A stretch of DNA of 64,000 nucleotides from Roseobacter sp. (GCA_015665415.1 JADFAE010000007.1:248001-312000); one strand, 5' to 3'; positions 7,991 to 18,091 are shown, numbered from the stretch's first letter. Notes: generated from the sequence alone by a model not told the origin. Program-made: numbers and translations.

Positions 7991-9637
7991 CTATTCTGTC
8001 CGTGACTGCGGAGCGGGTGGCGGCATGCTGGGCTCTGGTTGCGGCTTGAGCGCAGGGGCGGTCTTTAGAGGCTCCACTGCGTAGCTCTCGACAGATTGAC
8101 TGACGTTGTGCAAGTCCAGCGCGCCCAGGGGGGTGGCGATTTGGCAGGCACAGGGCAGGGAATTCTTGCTGACCACGATCTGATGCCCCAGGGCTTTGCC
8201 GTAGTCGCCCAGGCGGGCGGCGATATTGGCGGCCTGGCCGATGACGGTGAAATCCAGCCGCTCGCGGGAGCCGACATTGCCGTAAGTCACGGTGCCATAG
8301 GCGATGCCGGTGGCGCATTCGAGATCCGGCAGGCCGTGTTCGGCTGCTATTTCGGCCAATGCCGGGACAATGCTGCGGGCGGACAGCAGGGCCTGGGCGC
8401 GGGCCTGATCCGGATCGTCCCCTGCCGGGAAGACAGCCAGCACCGCGTCGCCGATGAATTTCAGCACTTCGCCGCCATTGTCATGCACAATACTTGAGGC
8501 GGTCTCGAAGAAACCATTCAACAGTTTGATATAGTCGCGCCGCCCCAGGCGTTCTTCCAGCAAGGTGGAGCCGCGCAGATCGCAGAACATGATGGCGGCG
8601 TCGATCTCGTCGCCTTCGCCCCTGCGGATCTTGCCACCCAACACCCGTGCGCCGGTGCGTTTGCCCACATAGGTTTCAAGCAGGGACTGCGCGTTTTCGC
8701 GCTGCATGAAGACCTCATAGTAGCGGGCGATCACCGCCGAACATTCAAAGATCAGGCCAAGATTGGCGGTGGTAAAGCCTTCGGGATGATCCGAGGCCAC
8801 GGTGAGCACATTGATGCGCCCGTCCGAGAAGGGCAGCGGCATGGCGACATAATCGGTGGCACCAGCTGCACGCAGATCGGTGAGAATCGGAAAGGCATCC
8901 TCATCACCTTCGCGGTCGATGCGGTGGCGCACCCCGCCCAGGCCCTTGGAGACATGGCGCAATGGGCTCGAGTTATAGGCCGGGTGATTGTAGATTTCAT
9001 AGCTGGGCGCATAGGTGGTGACCTCGCCCGTGGCTTTTTCCCAGAGGAAGTTCTTGCCTGCGATCTGCGGGTGCAGGGACCAGGCCAGAACCGAGAGCCG
9101 CGACAGAAACACCCCCTGTTCGCGCAGTTTCTCCGACAAAGCCTTGGTGAAATCGGCGGGGTTTGGAATAAAGGCAGCCTCGCGCAGCAACCAGTCGATC
9201 AGGGGGCCGGAAATATTGCCGTATTCCGGTGACGCGATCCGGTTGTTGCCGAGGTCGAACTCTGTGTCGGGATCGGTGACAAAGCCGACATGATCCGCAA
9301 TCTGGGCGGCCTCTGGCAGGGTGTTTTCATAGATCCAGACGGCATTACCGACGCGTTCCTCCGGCAATTTCAGATCGTGATAGCAGGCGGTGCCCTTGAA
9401 GGGGCAGAAGGTCTGCAAACCCACCTTGTTGGACAGATCCACCGTCAGGTCGTCGCGGGGAATATAGACGGTTGGTGGTAGGCGGGTTTCATACATCACC
9501 CGCGCGCGGCTGCTTTTGGCCAGCAGCATGCCATTACGCCGAACCTGAACCTCGCCGCGCAAAGGCTCGACCAGAATGCCGTAGCCACGATTGCCGGGGC
9601 CGGAGTTGCTGGGCTCAGGGGGGAGATGAACGTTCAT
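7991..9637 (-). CDS. DUF427 / class III adenylate cyclase fusion protein
   Basis: A 548-residue soluble cyclase making cAMP from ATP. Residues about 18-125 match DUF427 (QTFCPFKGTACY at 75-86, NAVWIYENTLPEA at 98-110). Residues about 160-310 form a GAF-like middle region seen in many rhizobial-type cyclases (WSLHPQIAGKNFLWE). The catalytic domain occupies about 345-500: metal ligands Asp353 (FCDLRGST) and Asp397 (FIGDAVLAVF), purine-selecting Lys393 and Asp462, and transition-state Asn471 and Arg475, so ATP specificity is expected. The C-terminus is Pro-rich. Start ATG 9637 has AAGGA seven bases upstream. The gene converges on the acyltransferase gene. DUF427 probably acts as sensory or regulatory input, which is inference. 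Confidence 0.88.
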   Translation of the reverse strand: MNVHLPPEPSNSGPGNRGYGILVEPLRGEVQVRRNGMLLAKSSRARVMYETRLPPTVYIPRDDLTVDLSNKVGLQTFCPFKGTACYHDLKLPEERVGNAVWIYENTLPEAAQIADHVGFVTDPDTEFDLGNNRIASPEYGNISGPLIDWLLREAAFIPNPADFTKALSEKLREQGVFLSRLSVLAWSLHPQIAGKNFLWEKATGEVTTYAPSYEIYNHPAYNSSPLRHVSKGLGGVRHRIDREGDEDAFPILTDLRAAGATDYVAMPLPFSDGRINVLTVASDHPEGFTTANLGLIFECSAVIARYYEVFMQRENAQSLLETYVGKRTGARVLGGKIRRGEGDEIDAAIMFCDLRGSTLLEERLGRRDYIKLLNGFFETASSIVHDNGGEVLKFIGDAVLAVFPAGDDPDQARAQALLSARSIVPALAEIAAEHGLPDLECATGIAYGTVTYGNVGSRERLDFTVIGQAANIAARLGDYGKALGHQIVVSKNSLPCACQIATPLGALDLHNVSQSVESYAVEPLKTAPALKPQPEPSMPPPAPQSRTE

Positions 9638-9916
9638 CGGTCTGTCCTTATGTCCCACTCAACCGAGGGGGCTGTTTCGGCTTTGAGGGCGGAAACGCCC
9701 TTTGGCTGCCCTCACGTTGGAGGCAGCTCTATATGTGGGGTGCTGCGCGCAAATATCCAGTGGCTGGAAGGATCATCTCTGCACAGGTGATGTGTTTTAC
9801 GGCCAAGAGCGCCGCAGATCGTGGTCCTGTAAGGCGAGTCGGAGATCAGTCACAGGAACTCTGGCACGGCGCTGATCCGAAACGAAACCGGCAGGGGGTG
9901 CCTTGAGGCCAGGCCC

Positions 9917-10618
9917 TCAAACCATACGGATGACATCCTTGCTGATTGCCAGCACATAGCCGCGTTTGGCGATGTTTTTGACCAGAAGTTCGCTCACCAT
10001 CTGATTACCCAGCGTGTCGCGCAGCCGCTTGATCCGGGTGGCGCCTGCCGCCTCTTCGCAGTCGCTGCTGTGCTTGCCGGAAATCACCGCTTCGATCTCA
10101 GCGCCCGACAGCACATCGTCGTCCATCCGCGCCTCGGCCAGGGCCGAGAGCGTTTCCATCGCCGCCGGGGTCAGTTTGAAGCCCATATTGTTGAGATAGA
10201 CGGTATGTTCCTCGCGGCTGATCAGCAGTTCGGTGACCTGAATGCCCGAACGTTCGATCTGTGCCATGCGGCGATTGAGCAGCATGAGCATCGACAGCAC
10301 CACCAAAGCGACGATCATCATCGCGGTGGCAAAGACCAAGAGCACAAAGATCACCACCCGATAGCTGGCCAGGGTGTCGGCAAAGGCGGTGCCAGACTGA
10401 GCCAAGATTTCGAGCAGCTTGATCTCAGCCTGGGCTGTCAGGTCATTTTCAACAAACAGCTGTTCGACCCGCGCATTAAAGGCATTGGCATCCGGCAGCG
10501 CCAGTAGCAGCACTGTGCCCGCAATGGCCAAAAGGGCAGCAATGAGGGCGATCCCAAATGCGATGATGCGACTGCCGGCGGTGCGGGCCTCAGAAACGGA
10601 GATAATAGGGTCCGGCAT
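9917..10618 (-). CDS. Membrane-anchored protein with C-terminal OmpR-type winged helix
   Basis: A 233-residue protein with two predicted membrane spans at about residues 17-40 and 87-114, enclosing a loop of about 46 residues that should face the periplasm. The segment from about 140 to 226 resembles a Trans_reg_C winged helix: LTPAAMETLSALAEA, then RIKRLRDTLGN as candidate recognition helix, then IAKRGYVLA as wing strand. This is the reverse of ToxR/CadC order, where DNA binding is N-terminal. Start ATG 10618 follows AAGGAAGG. The gene overlaps the end of the upstream exported-protein gene by 29 bases, suggesting coupling. DNA binding is inferred from motif resemblance only; no family name is assigned. 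Confidence 0.65.
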   Translation of the reverse strand: MPDPIISVSEARTAGSRIIAFGIALIAALLAIAGTVLLLALPDANAFNARVEQLFVENDLTAQAEIKLLEILAQSGTAFADTLASYRVVIFVLLVFATAMMIVALVVLSMLMLLNRRMAQIERSGIQVTELLISREEHTVYLNNMGFKLTPAAMETLSALAEARMDDDVLSGAEIEAVISGKHSSDCEEAAGATRIKRLRDTLGNQMVSELLVKNIAKRGYVLAISKDVIRMV

Positions 10619-10883
10619 TGGCCTTCCTTTGCTGCAGGCCGTCCGGGCCAAAGACCGACATCACATTCAACAGGGTCCAGCCAGCCGGGGCAATACGGGA
10701 CTGGATTTCCCCCTTCGCGGCCGAGGCTTTGCAGGCGCCCCGGATCTGGATCACCCCATAGTGCAGCTTTAGTGGGTTGTTCTGCTTGGCCTTGTAATCG
10801 GCGTAGCAATCAGCGGCCTGCACTGGGGCAGATAGTGCAAGAAGGGCAGCGCATGTCAGCGGTATGGCAAGAAGATGTTTCAT
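10590..10883 (-). CDS. Small exported protein of unknown function
   Basis: A 97-residue protein with a clear Sec signal peptide (MKHLLAIPLTCAALLALSAP, then VQA-A near residue 23). The mature part of about 74 residues contains two cysteines (Cys26 and Cys51), which could pair in the periplasm, and ends PYYLRF. I do not recognise a family. Its 3' end overlaps the membrane winged-helix gene, so it may be a signal partner for that protein's periplasmic loop; this is inference from linkage. The 191 bases upstream, shared with the divergent gene at 11075, hold an inverted repeat. Confidence 0.7.
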   Translation of the reverse strand: MKHLLAIPLTCAALLALSAPVQAADCYADYKAKQNNPLKLHYGVIQIRGACKASAAKGEIQSRIAPAGWTLLNVMSVFGPDGLQQRKANAGPYYLRF

Positions 10884-10911
10884 GACCTCACCCTGCGCCG
10901 GCTGGCCGCGA

Positions 10912-10958
10912 TATTCAATAACCGCAGGGGTTTGAGGTGCTGGTTATTCGATAACCAG
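10912..10958. promoter_or_regulatory. Inverted and direct repeat in divergent promoter region
   Basis: CTGGTTAT-TCG-ATAACCAG (10940-10958) is a perfect 8-bp inverted repeat. A related half-site, TATTCAATAACC (10912-10923), lies 28 bases to the left, so the ATTC(A/G)ATAACC motif occurs twice. The sites lie between divergent genes starting at 10883 and 11075, suggesting an operator, possibly for the winged-helix protein encoded next door. Confidence 0.45.
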
Positions 10959-11074
10959 GCGCTGTTATTGCCTGTCTGAACGCTCTGGGGCGAGGGTGAG
11001 GACACAAGCTTCAACGCTGGATCAATTTCCGACTCAGCCAGCCAACAAACAGACAAGACAGAAAGAGACATGTC

Positions 11075-11545
11075 ATGACCCAGAGCACACAGCCCAAGCC
11101 GCACCGCAAATTCATCGCCCTTATTCTGGCAGCTTCCCTTGCGATCACCGGTTTCTCATCGGCCCCGGCCCAGGCGGGCAATGATGTGGGCAAGATTGTG
11201 GCCGGCCTGGCCGTTCTGGGGATTCTGGGCGCGGCGCTGCATGATCACAACACCCGGGACCGCCGTCGTGAGGCGGTGACCCGCCCCTATCGCCCCCATC
11301 CCGCACCACGGCCTTTGCCTCCGCGTGTTGGCCGCTATGATCTGCCGGCGCAATGCGTGAAGCATTTCCCCAATTACAAAAACGGTCGCAACCTGGTGGC
11401 GCGCAACTGCCTGAAGCGCAACTATGGTACAGTGCGCAACCTGCCGCAGACCTGCAAGGTCACCTTTTGGAATGGCCGGAACAATCGCACCGCCTACAAA
11501 CCGCGCTGCCTCACCAAGCACGGCTATCGTCTGGTGAACCGCTAA
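11075..11545 (+). CDS. Exported basic protein of unknown function
   Basis: A 156-residue protein with an N-terminal signal sequence (KFIALILAASLAITGFSSAP, cleavage likely after AQA near residue 34), a glycine-rich hydrophobic stretch (IVAGLAVLGILGAAL), a Pro/Arg-rich linker, and a conserved-looking C-terminal basic domain with four cysteines (QCVKHF, NCLKRNYG, TCKVTFW, RCLTKHGY). I recognise no named family. Two disulphides in the periplasm are plausible. It is monocistronic, ending 36 bases before a strong terminator. It is divergent from the 97-residue exported protein. Confidence 0.75.
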   Translation: MTQSTQPKPHRKFIALILAASLAITGFSSAPAQAGNDVGKIVAGLAVLGILGAALHDHNTRDRRREAVTRPYRPHPAPRPLPPRVGRYDLPAQCVKHFPNYKNGRNLVARNCLKRNYGTVRNLPQTCKVTFWNGRNNRTAYKPRCLTKHGYRLVNR

Positions 11546-11581
11546 TAGCGTGACCTCACCGCAACATATCGAGCAAACTCA

Positions 11582-11605
11582 AGGGGGCTTCGGCCCCCTC
11601 TTTTT
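11582..11605 (+). terminator. Rho-independent terminator
   Basis: AGGGGGC-TTCG-GCCCCCT, a perfect 7-bp stem with a UUCG tetraloop, followed by CTTTTT. It ends the exported-protein transcript before rnhB. Confidence 0.93.
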
Positions 11606-11670
11606 ATGCCGCAGCCTGGCGTATGATCATCGCTCTTGCGAATCCCGTCTGCTTTGGCTCTGACAGGGGA

Positions 11671-12288
11671 ATGGAACAGCCTGATACCAGCCTAGAGATC
11701 GCCGCCCATGCCAGGGGCTATTTGAGGATTGCCGGAGTCGATGAGGTGGGCCGTGGCCCCCTAGCGGGTCCGGTCACTGCGGCCGCTGTGGTGCTGGATA
11801 TGGATGACCTGCCCGAGGGGCTGAATGATTCCAAGAAACTGAGCGCCAAAAAACGCGCCGCCCTGGCCAAAGTGATTTGGCAAAGGGCGCAGGTGGCAGT
11901 GGGCGAAGCAAATGTCGAAGAGATTGATTCCATTAATATCCTTCGGGCTTCGCACCTGGCGATGGAGCGCGCGGTTGCGGCCCTGGATCCGCCCCCGGAT
12001 TACCTGCTGATCGATGGAAATTTGATCCCGCGCGACCTGACAATTGCCGCCGAAGCAGTGGTCAAGGGCGACGGCAAATCAGTCTCGATTGCGGCCGCTT
12101 CCATCGTGGCAAAAGAACTGCGTGACAGCCACATGGTGGATTTGGCGCAACAGTTTCCAGGATATGGATGGGAGAAGAACGCCGGATATCCCTCAAAGCA
12201 ACACCGCGAGGCGCTTGTCGAATTGGGGGTGACACCACATCATCGCCGCTCCTTCAAGCCAGTACACAAGATATTGTATCAAGAGTGA
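11671..12288 (+). CDS. rnhB: Ribonuclease HII
   Basis: RNase HII nicks DNA at embedded ribonucleotides and degrades RNA in RNA-DNA hybrids. The 205-residue product begins its domain with AGVDEVGRGPLAGPV (catalytic Asp24-Glu25), continues with LNDSKKL and the third acidic site in YLLIDGN, and ends with the RRSFKPV motif typical of the family. I prefer ATG 11671 because it gives normal family length; ATG 11623 would add 16 residues and lies almost on the terminator. A purine-rich AGGGGA lies unusually close to the chosen ATG, so the start is uncertain. ccrM follows 111 bases downstream. Confidence 0.93.
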   Translation: MEQPDTSLEIAAHARGYLRIAGVDEVGRGPLAGPVTAAAVVLDMDDLPEGLNDSKKLSAKKRAALAKVIWQRAQVAVGEANVEEIDSINILRASHLAMERAVAALDPPPDYLLIDGNLIPRDLTIAAEAVVKGDGKSVSIAAASIVAKELRDSHMVDLAQQFPGYGWEKNAGYPSKQHREALVELGVTPHHRRSFKPVHKILYQE

Positions 12289-12303
12289 AGCGCAGGCCTC
12301 TGA

Positions 12304-13503
<1,200 letters not shown>

Positions 13504-13576
13504 TCCGGGCTGCCCCTTCAAAACACAATCAGAGTTAACCGCCGGCGCCTGTGCTTTGTCACGGGCGCTGCACCTT

Positions 13577-13603
13577 GCCCCGCCTTTTGGCGGGGCTTTT
13601 TTT
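13577..13603 (+). terminator. Rho-independent terminator after ccrM
   Basis: GCCCCGCC-TTTT-GGCGGGGC, a perfect 8-bp stem followed by seven T, 74 bases after the ccrM stop. Confidence 0.95.
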
Positions 13604-13677
13604 GTGCGCTCTGCGGGCCAAGGGATGTATCTTGGCCAAGACTGACTATTTAAGGCAAAGCGAAAAGGGACCGCGCG

Positions 13678-15066
13678 ATGACAGATACCGCTTTGACCTC
13701 GACCAAGCCAAAACTTGGCAGCATTTTTCGGATGCCGGAGGTCGAAGAGACGCCGGAGTCGCAATATGTTGTTGCAGCACTGAAAAATCACAAGCGCGAA
13801 GGGTTGGAACTGGCGGTCAAGGCGCGCTGGATCGCGATGTCGATCTTTGCGGTTTTCATTGTTTTGGTGCACCCGGATTTTGAGGTGGTCTACCATCTTT
13901 GCATCATGGCACTGCTCTGCCTGAATGGCTGGTTCATGCGCCGTGTTGGCCGTGTTGGTCGCTCCAAAATGGAGTTGTTCCTGATCTTTGTGGACCTGTT
14001 TCTGATGACCCTTGGCATGGTGGGACCAAACCCCCTGAGCACCGATGGCATGCCCCTGGCGATGCAGTACCGCTTTGACAACTTCATCTATTTCTTTGTG
14101 ATCTTGGCTGCGGGCACCATGGCCTATTCCTGGCGTACGGTGATTGCCATTGGGGTTTGGACCACGGTGATGTGGATGCTGGGCTGGACCCTTTCCTGGT
14201 GGTTCGCCACGCCTGTGCCCGGTCTTAGCGAAGCTGCGGCAGCAGCCTTTGGCGCGGGGTCGGATTTGTATCAGTTTCTCGATCCAAACAGCTATATGTT
14301 GCAGCTGCGGATCCAGGAGGTGATCGTCTTTTTCATTGTTGCGGTTACCCTGGCCATTGCCACCCGTCGCTCCAATCAGCTGCTGCTGAGCAACGCCGGG
14401 TTGGAGCGCGAGCGGGCAAATCTGTCGCGCTATTTCTCGCCCAATGTGGTTGAACAGCTGTCGCAGAACGATGAGCCGCTCAAACAGGTCAAGATTGAAA
14501 ACGTTGCGGTGCTGTTTATCGATATCGTGGGGTTCACCCGGTTGGCAGCAGGGCAGGATCCGCATCAGGTGATTGCCCTGTTGCGCGGGTTCCATGGCCG
14601 GATGGAGCGCGAGGTCTTTCGCCATGGCGGCACCCTGGACAAATATCTGGGCGACGGGTTGATGGCGACCTTTGGCACCCCCGTGGCCGGGGAGCGCGAC
14701 GCCAGCAATGCGCTGGATTGCGCATTGGCGATGCAGGAGGTGCTGGCGATCTGGAACCGGGAACGCCGCCGCCTGGGAGAGCCAGAGGTCAAGGCCGGGA
14801 TCGGTATCCACTACGGTGAAACACTGTTGGGGGATATTGGTGCCAATCGGCTGGAATATGCGGTGATCGGGACGGCGGTGAATGTCGCGGCGCGGCTGGA
14901 AGAAATGACCCGTGGCTTGCAGGCTGGGATCGTGATGAGCGAAGCCCTGCGCCTGCAGGCCCTGCGGGAACTGCCTGCAAGCGAGCTCGCGCAGGGCTTT
15001 GAGTGTCACCCCGAACAGGCGGTGCGTGGCTTGGATGAACCGATGAAAGTCTGGGCCAAACCCTGA
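13678..15066 (+). CDS. Membrane class III adenylate/guanylate cyclase
   Basis: A 462-residue membrane cyclase. About five or six hydrophobic spans lie between residues 52 and 229, followed by a short coiled linker (LERERANLSRYFSPNVVEQL) and a catalytic domain from about 272. Metal-binding Asp282 (FIDIVGFT) and Asp326 (YLGDGLMATF), Lys322, and transition-state Asn402 and Arg406 (VNVAARL) are present. The second purine-selecting position is Glu393 (RLEYAVIG) where Asp is usual, so nucleotide preference is slightly less certain. It stands alone between two terminated or convergent units. It is the second class III cyclase within 6 kb, after the DUF427 fusion. Confidence 0.9.
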   Translation: MTDTALTSTKPKLGSIFRMPEVEETPESQYVVAALKNHKREGLELAVKARWIAMSIFAVFIVLVHPDFEVVYHLCIMALLCLNGWFMRRVGRVGRSKMELFLIFVDLFLMTLGMVGPNPLSTDGMPLAMQYRFDNFIYFFVILAAGTMAYSWRTVIAIGVWTTVMWMLGWTLSWWFATPVPGLSEAAAAAFGAGSDLYQFLDPNSYMLQLRIQEVIVFFIVAVTLAIATRRSNQLLLSNAGLERERANLSRYFSPNVVEQLSQNDEPLKQVKIENVAVLFIDIVGFTRLAAGQDPHQVIALLRGFHGRMEREVFRHGGTLDKYLGDGLMATFGTPVAGERDASNALDCALAMQEVLAIWNRERRRLGEPEVKAGIGIHYGETLLGDIGANRLEYAVIGTAVNVAARLEEMTRGLQAGIVMSEALRLQALRELPASELAQGFECHPEQAVRGLDEPMKVWAKP

Positions 15067-15274
15067 ATCTAGACATCGCAACGTTTGGGTGAAATTGAAT
15101 AACTGTTAAAAAGTGTCGCTGTGATACTTGGAACCGGATTTTTTGTGATATTTTATTCTCTTAGATCATGGGACGTTAGGTCAACTTTTCTCTCTAAGCG
15201 GCCATAAGTTAGGAGTTTGGAAAGGGCTCAGGAGCAAAAGGAGGACATGTTCTACAGCGAGAGAGGCGACATTT

Positions 15275-16765
15275 ATGTCCGTTGAAAACAACGATGTTTT
15301 TTACACTTGGTTCAACTTGGGTGGCAGCAACGCTGAGCTGTTGGCTGATACCGGTCGGCAGATTTTGCCGCATGTTGATGATGTTCTGGACCGGTTTTAT
15401 GAGCTTATCTTGAACCGCGAGGAAACCCGGAGTTTCTTCTCTGATCCGAAACTCGTGGATCATGCCAAGCAGGCGCAAAAAGCCCATTGGGAGAAACTGT
15501 TCTCAGGTCGGTTTGATCAGGATTATTTTGAATCTGCGGATCGCATTGGGCGGGTGCACTACCAAATCCAATTGCCTTTCATCCAATATCTGGGCGGCTA
15601 TTCGGCGGCGGGATCGGATATGTTGGATATTCTGTTGCGGCGCCGGGTGATGAACCGGAAAAAACTGTCCCAACAGGTGCAATTGGTGACCCGGGTCATG
15701 CTGGCGGATTGCGAGCGGGTGATCGAGGCCTATTTTGCCGCACAGCAGGAAGAGCAGACCAAGGCTTTGGGGCTGATGACCGAAGGTATCGAACGGCTCG
15801 AACAGGGCAATCTAACCTTCAAAATCCGTAAGTCCGACGGCGGCGGTTTCCCGGAGCGATTTGATGGCATCCGACAGTCCTACAACAATCTCATTGATCA
15901 CTGGTCGGGGATTATCTCGGATGCCACCAAGCGGGCCCATTCGGTCGATGGGAAAATGTCCCATACGGCGCAGATGACCCAGGACATGTCGGAGCGCGCC
16001 GAAGCCCAGGCGGCCACGCTGGAAGAGGCGGTCGCGGCGGTCAGTCAGGTCAATACCGGAACCCGCGACGCCAGGGAGACCGTGAACAAGGTGACGGAGC
16101 AGTCCGAGACCAACCGCAAGGATGCGGAAAAGGGGGGGCAGGTTGTCAAAAAGGCCATCGAGGCGGTGGAGTTGATTGAAAAATCCTCAGAACAGATCGC
16201 CAAATTTGTCGACGTTATCGATGATATCAGCTTTCAGACAAATCTGCTGGCGCTCAACGCCGGGGTTGAAGCCGCCCGGGCTGGGGATGCCGGTCGCGGT
16301 TTTGCAGTGGTTGCCTCAGAGGTGCGAGCGCTGGCTGGACGGGCCTCGCAATCGGCCACTGAAATTAAGACCCTGATTGCAGAGAGCAGCACGCAGGTGC
16401 GCGCGGGCTGTGATCTGGTGCGACAGACCGGAGGCAGCCTGGAAGATATCCACCTGGGGACCAGCGCGGTCTCGCGTCTGATGGAAGAAATGTCGACGCT
16501 GATTTCCAATCAGGCCTACAGTCTGGAGGAAATCGACACCAGCATGGCGGATCTGGGACAAACAACCCAGGACAACGCGGCCATGGCAACCAATGTCTTT
16601 GAAACAACAGCCAAATTGGCAATGGACTCAACTCAGCTCAAGGCAGGTATGGATGGCTTTAAGACAGCAGATGTTTCCAGGAAACCCGCTGACGATGACC
16701 GCCATGAGGCGGGATTGGATCGGGAGTTTTCAGGCTATATCGAGCGACGGGCAAGCAGAACCTGA
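15275..16765 (+). CDS. Globin-coupled methyl-accepting chemotaxis protein (HemAT-like)
   Basis: A 496-residue soluble chemoreceptor. Residues about 8-165 are a protoglobin sensor domain; His95 in [12 protein letters not shown] is the expected proximal haem ligand. Residues about 250-455 form the MCP signalling coiled coil, with the hairpin tip [20 protein letters not shown] and [16 protein letters not shown] intact for CheA/CheW contact. No transmembrane segment is present, so it should sense intracellular oxygen or another gas and signal aerotaxis. The AT-rich 208 bases upstream contain the promoter but no motif I can name. No che genes lie nearby. Confidence 0.93.
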   Translation: MSVENNDVFYTWFNLGGSNAELLADTGRQILPHVDDVLDRFYELILNREETRSFFSDPKLVDHAKQAQKAHWEKLFSGRFDQDYFESADRIGRVHYQIQLPFIQYLGGYSAAGSDMLDILLRRRVMNRKKLSQQVQLVTRVMLADCERVIEAYFAAQQEEQTKALGLMTEGIERLEQGNLTFKIRKSDGGGFPERFDGIRQSYNNLIDHWSGIISDATKRAHSVDGKMSHTAQMTQDMSERAEAQAATLEEAVAAVSQVNTGTRDARETVNKVTEQSETNRKDAEKGGQVVKKAIEAVELIEKSSEQIAKFVDVIDDISFQTNLLALNAGVEAARAGDAGRGFAVVASEVRALAGRASQSATEIKTLIAESSTQVRAGCDLVRQTGGSLEDIHLGTSAVSRLMEEMSTLISNQAYSLEEIDTSMADLGQTTQDNAAMATNVFETTAKLAMDSTQLKAGMDGFKTADVSRKPADDDRHEAGLDREFSGYIERRASRT

Positions 16766-16895
16766 AGGCGGACTGAGCCTCTGTCGGCGACATGTGCCGG
16801 TGAGGTGAAACTACATTCAAGACATGCGGTGCATAGGAGCGAACTCCGTCAACCAACCTTTTCTCCTACACTGCATAGGGGGTATTTAGCCCTCA

Positions 16896-16932
16896 AAAGA
16901 ACATTGGTTGTTGGAAACAACCAGTGTTCTTT
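16896..16932. terminator. Bidirectional hairpin between mcp and alkB
   Basis: A 17-bp stem with one G-U pair and loop GGA. The left arm is AAAGAACATTGGTTGTT and the right arm AACAACCAGTGTTCTTT. A-rich and T-rich ends allow it to work on both strands. It lies between the convergent chemoreceptor and alkB genes. Confidence 0.8.
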
Positions 16933-16954
16933 GCATTTTGAAAACGCGCTGGCC

Positions 16955-18091
16955 TTAGGTGCGCGGCATCGGATTTTGGGCCCGGTTGTAGCTGCGCCAA
17001 TCGGTGATTTCGGGGTAATACATCTGACGCCAGCGGCGCACCCGGGGGTTCATCATGCGCCGCCACACTGGCGGGATCATCGCCGCCACGGTCATGACCG
17101 GATAGCCATAGGGCAGCTGCGGCGCATCTGCGGGCGTGTAGGTCTGCAGCAGCGGAAACCGGCGGTCGGGACGATAATGGTGATCCGAGTGGCGCTGCAG
17201 ATTGATCAGCAACCAGTTGGAGGCCTTATGGGCTGCATTCCAGGAATGATGCGGGCGCACGTGCTCATATTTGCCTTCGCCCAGATGTTTGCGGGTCAGC
17301 CCGTAATGTTCGACATAGTTCACCAGTTCCAACTGCCAGATGGCGACCCCCGCCTGCACCAGGAACAGCAACAATCCGGTCCCCCCCCCCAGCAGCAGCG
17401 CCAGAGCCAGCATGGCCGCCTGTAGGGCCCAATAGCGAAAGAATGGGTTCGAGCGATCCTGCCAGCTCAGATTTTTCTTGGCCAGCTTTTCACGTTCTGC
17501 GCGAAAGGCCGAGAACCAGCATTGCTTCAGCACCCGGGGGTAAAACCGGTGAAAGCCCTCGTTATAGCGCGCGGTGACCGGGTCGCGCGGGGTGCCCACA
17601 TGACGGTGATGCACCAACAGGTGTTCAGAGCGGAAATGCGAATAGAGCACCATGGCCAGCAGGATATCCCCGAGCCAGCGTTCCAGGTGATTGCGTTGAT
17701 GCATCAGCTCGTGACTGTAGTTGATGCCAATGGTGCCGGTGACTACGCCCACGCCAAAGAAGACGCCGAATTTTTCCAGGCCATTCAGATGGGTGCTGTG
17801 GCTGACATAGGCGATCAATCCAAACAGAGTGCAAAACTGCAGGGGCACCCAGGCGGAGGTGAGCAGCCGATACCAATAAAGATCTTCATCCGGGGTCTCC
17901 GGGTCAGCGTTTTCCAGGTTGAGGCCAAAGATCCCGTCCAGCACCGAAAACAGATACCAGGTCACCAGCGGCGGCAGCAGCAGGGCCCAGCCACCCTGAA
18001 TTGCGCCGAACCAAACCAGGGGCAGTAAGAGCATCGACAGCCAGAACGGCAGGGCGGATTGCCAGCGGGCCAGGGTTGCGGCAGCGATCAT
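16955..18091 (-). CDS. alkB: Alkane 1-monooxygenase AlkB
   Basis: A 378-residue integral-membrane di-iron hydroxylase that oxidises medium-chain n-alkanes to 1-alkanols. All the histidine boxes are present: HELMH (127-131), EHLLVHHRH (156-164), the AlkB-specific NYVEHYG (His262), and LQRHSDHH (301-305). Hydrophobic spans fall at about 15-50, 75-120 and 220-250. No rubredoxin or rubredoxin reductase lies in the window, so electrons must come from elsewhere. A run of ten G on the coding strand (17381-17390) encodes part of LLLGGGTG. The 101 bases upstream to mutY show no clear operator. Confidence 0.93.
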   Translation of the reverse strand: MIAAATLARWQSALPFWLSMLLLPLVWFGAIQGGWALLLPPLVTWYLFSVLDGIFGLNLENADPETPDEDLYWYRLLTSAWVPLQFCTLFGLIAYVSHSTHLNGLEKFGVFFGVGVVTGTIGINYSHELMHQRNHLERWLGDILLAMVLYSHFRSEHLLVHHRHVGTPRDPVTARYNEGFHRFYPRVLKQCWFSAFRAEREKLAKKNLSWQDRSNPFFRYWALQAAMLALALLLGGGTGLLLFLVQAGVAIWQLELVNYVEHYGLTRKHLGEGKYEHVRPHHSWNAAHKASNWLLINLQRHSDHHYRPDRRFPLLQTYTPADAPQLPYGYPVMTVAAMIPPVWRRMMNPRVRRWRQMYYPEITDWRSYNRAQNPMPRT

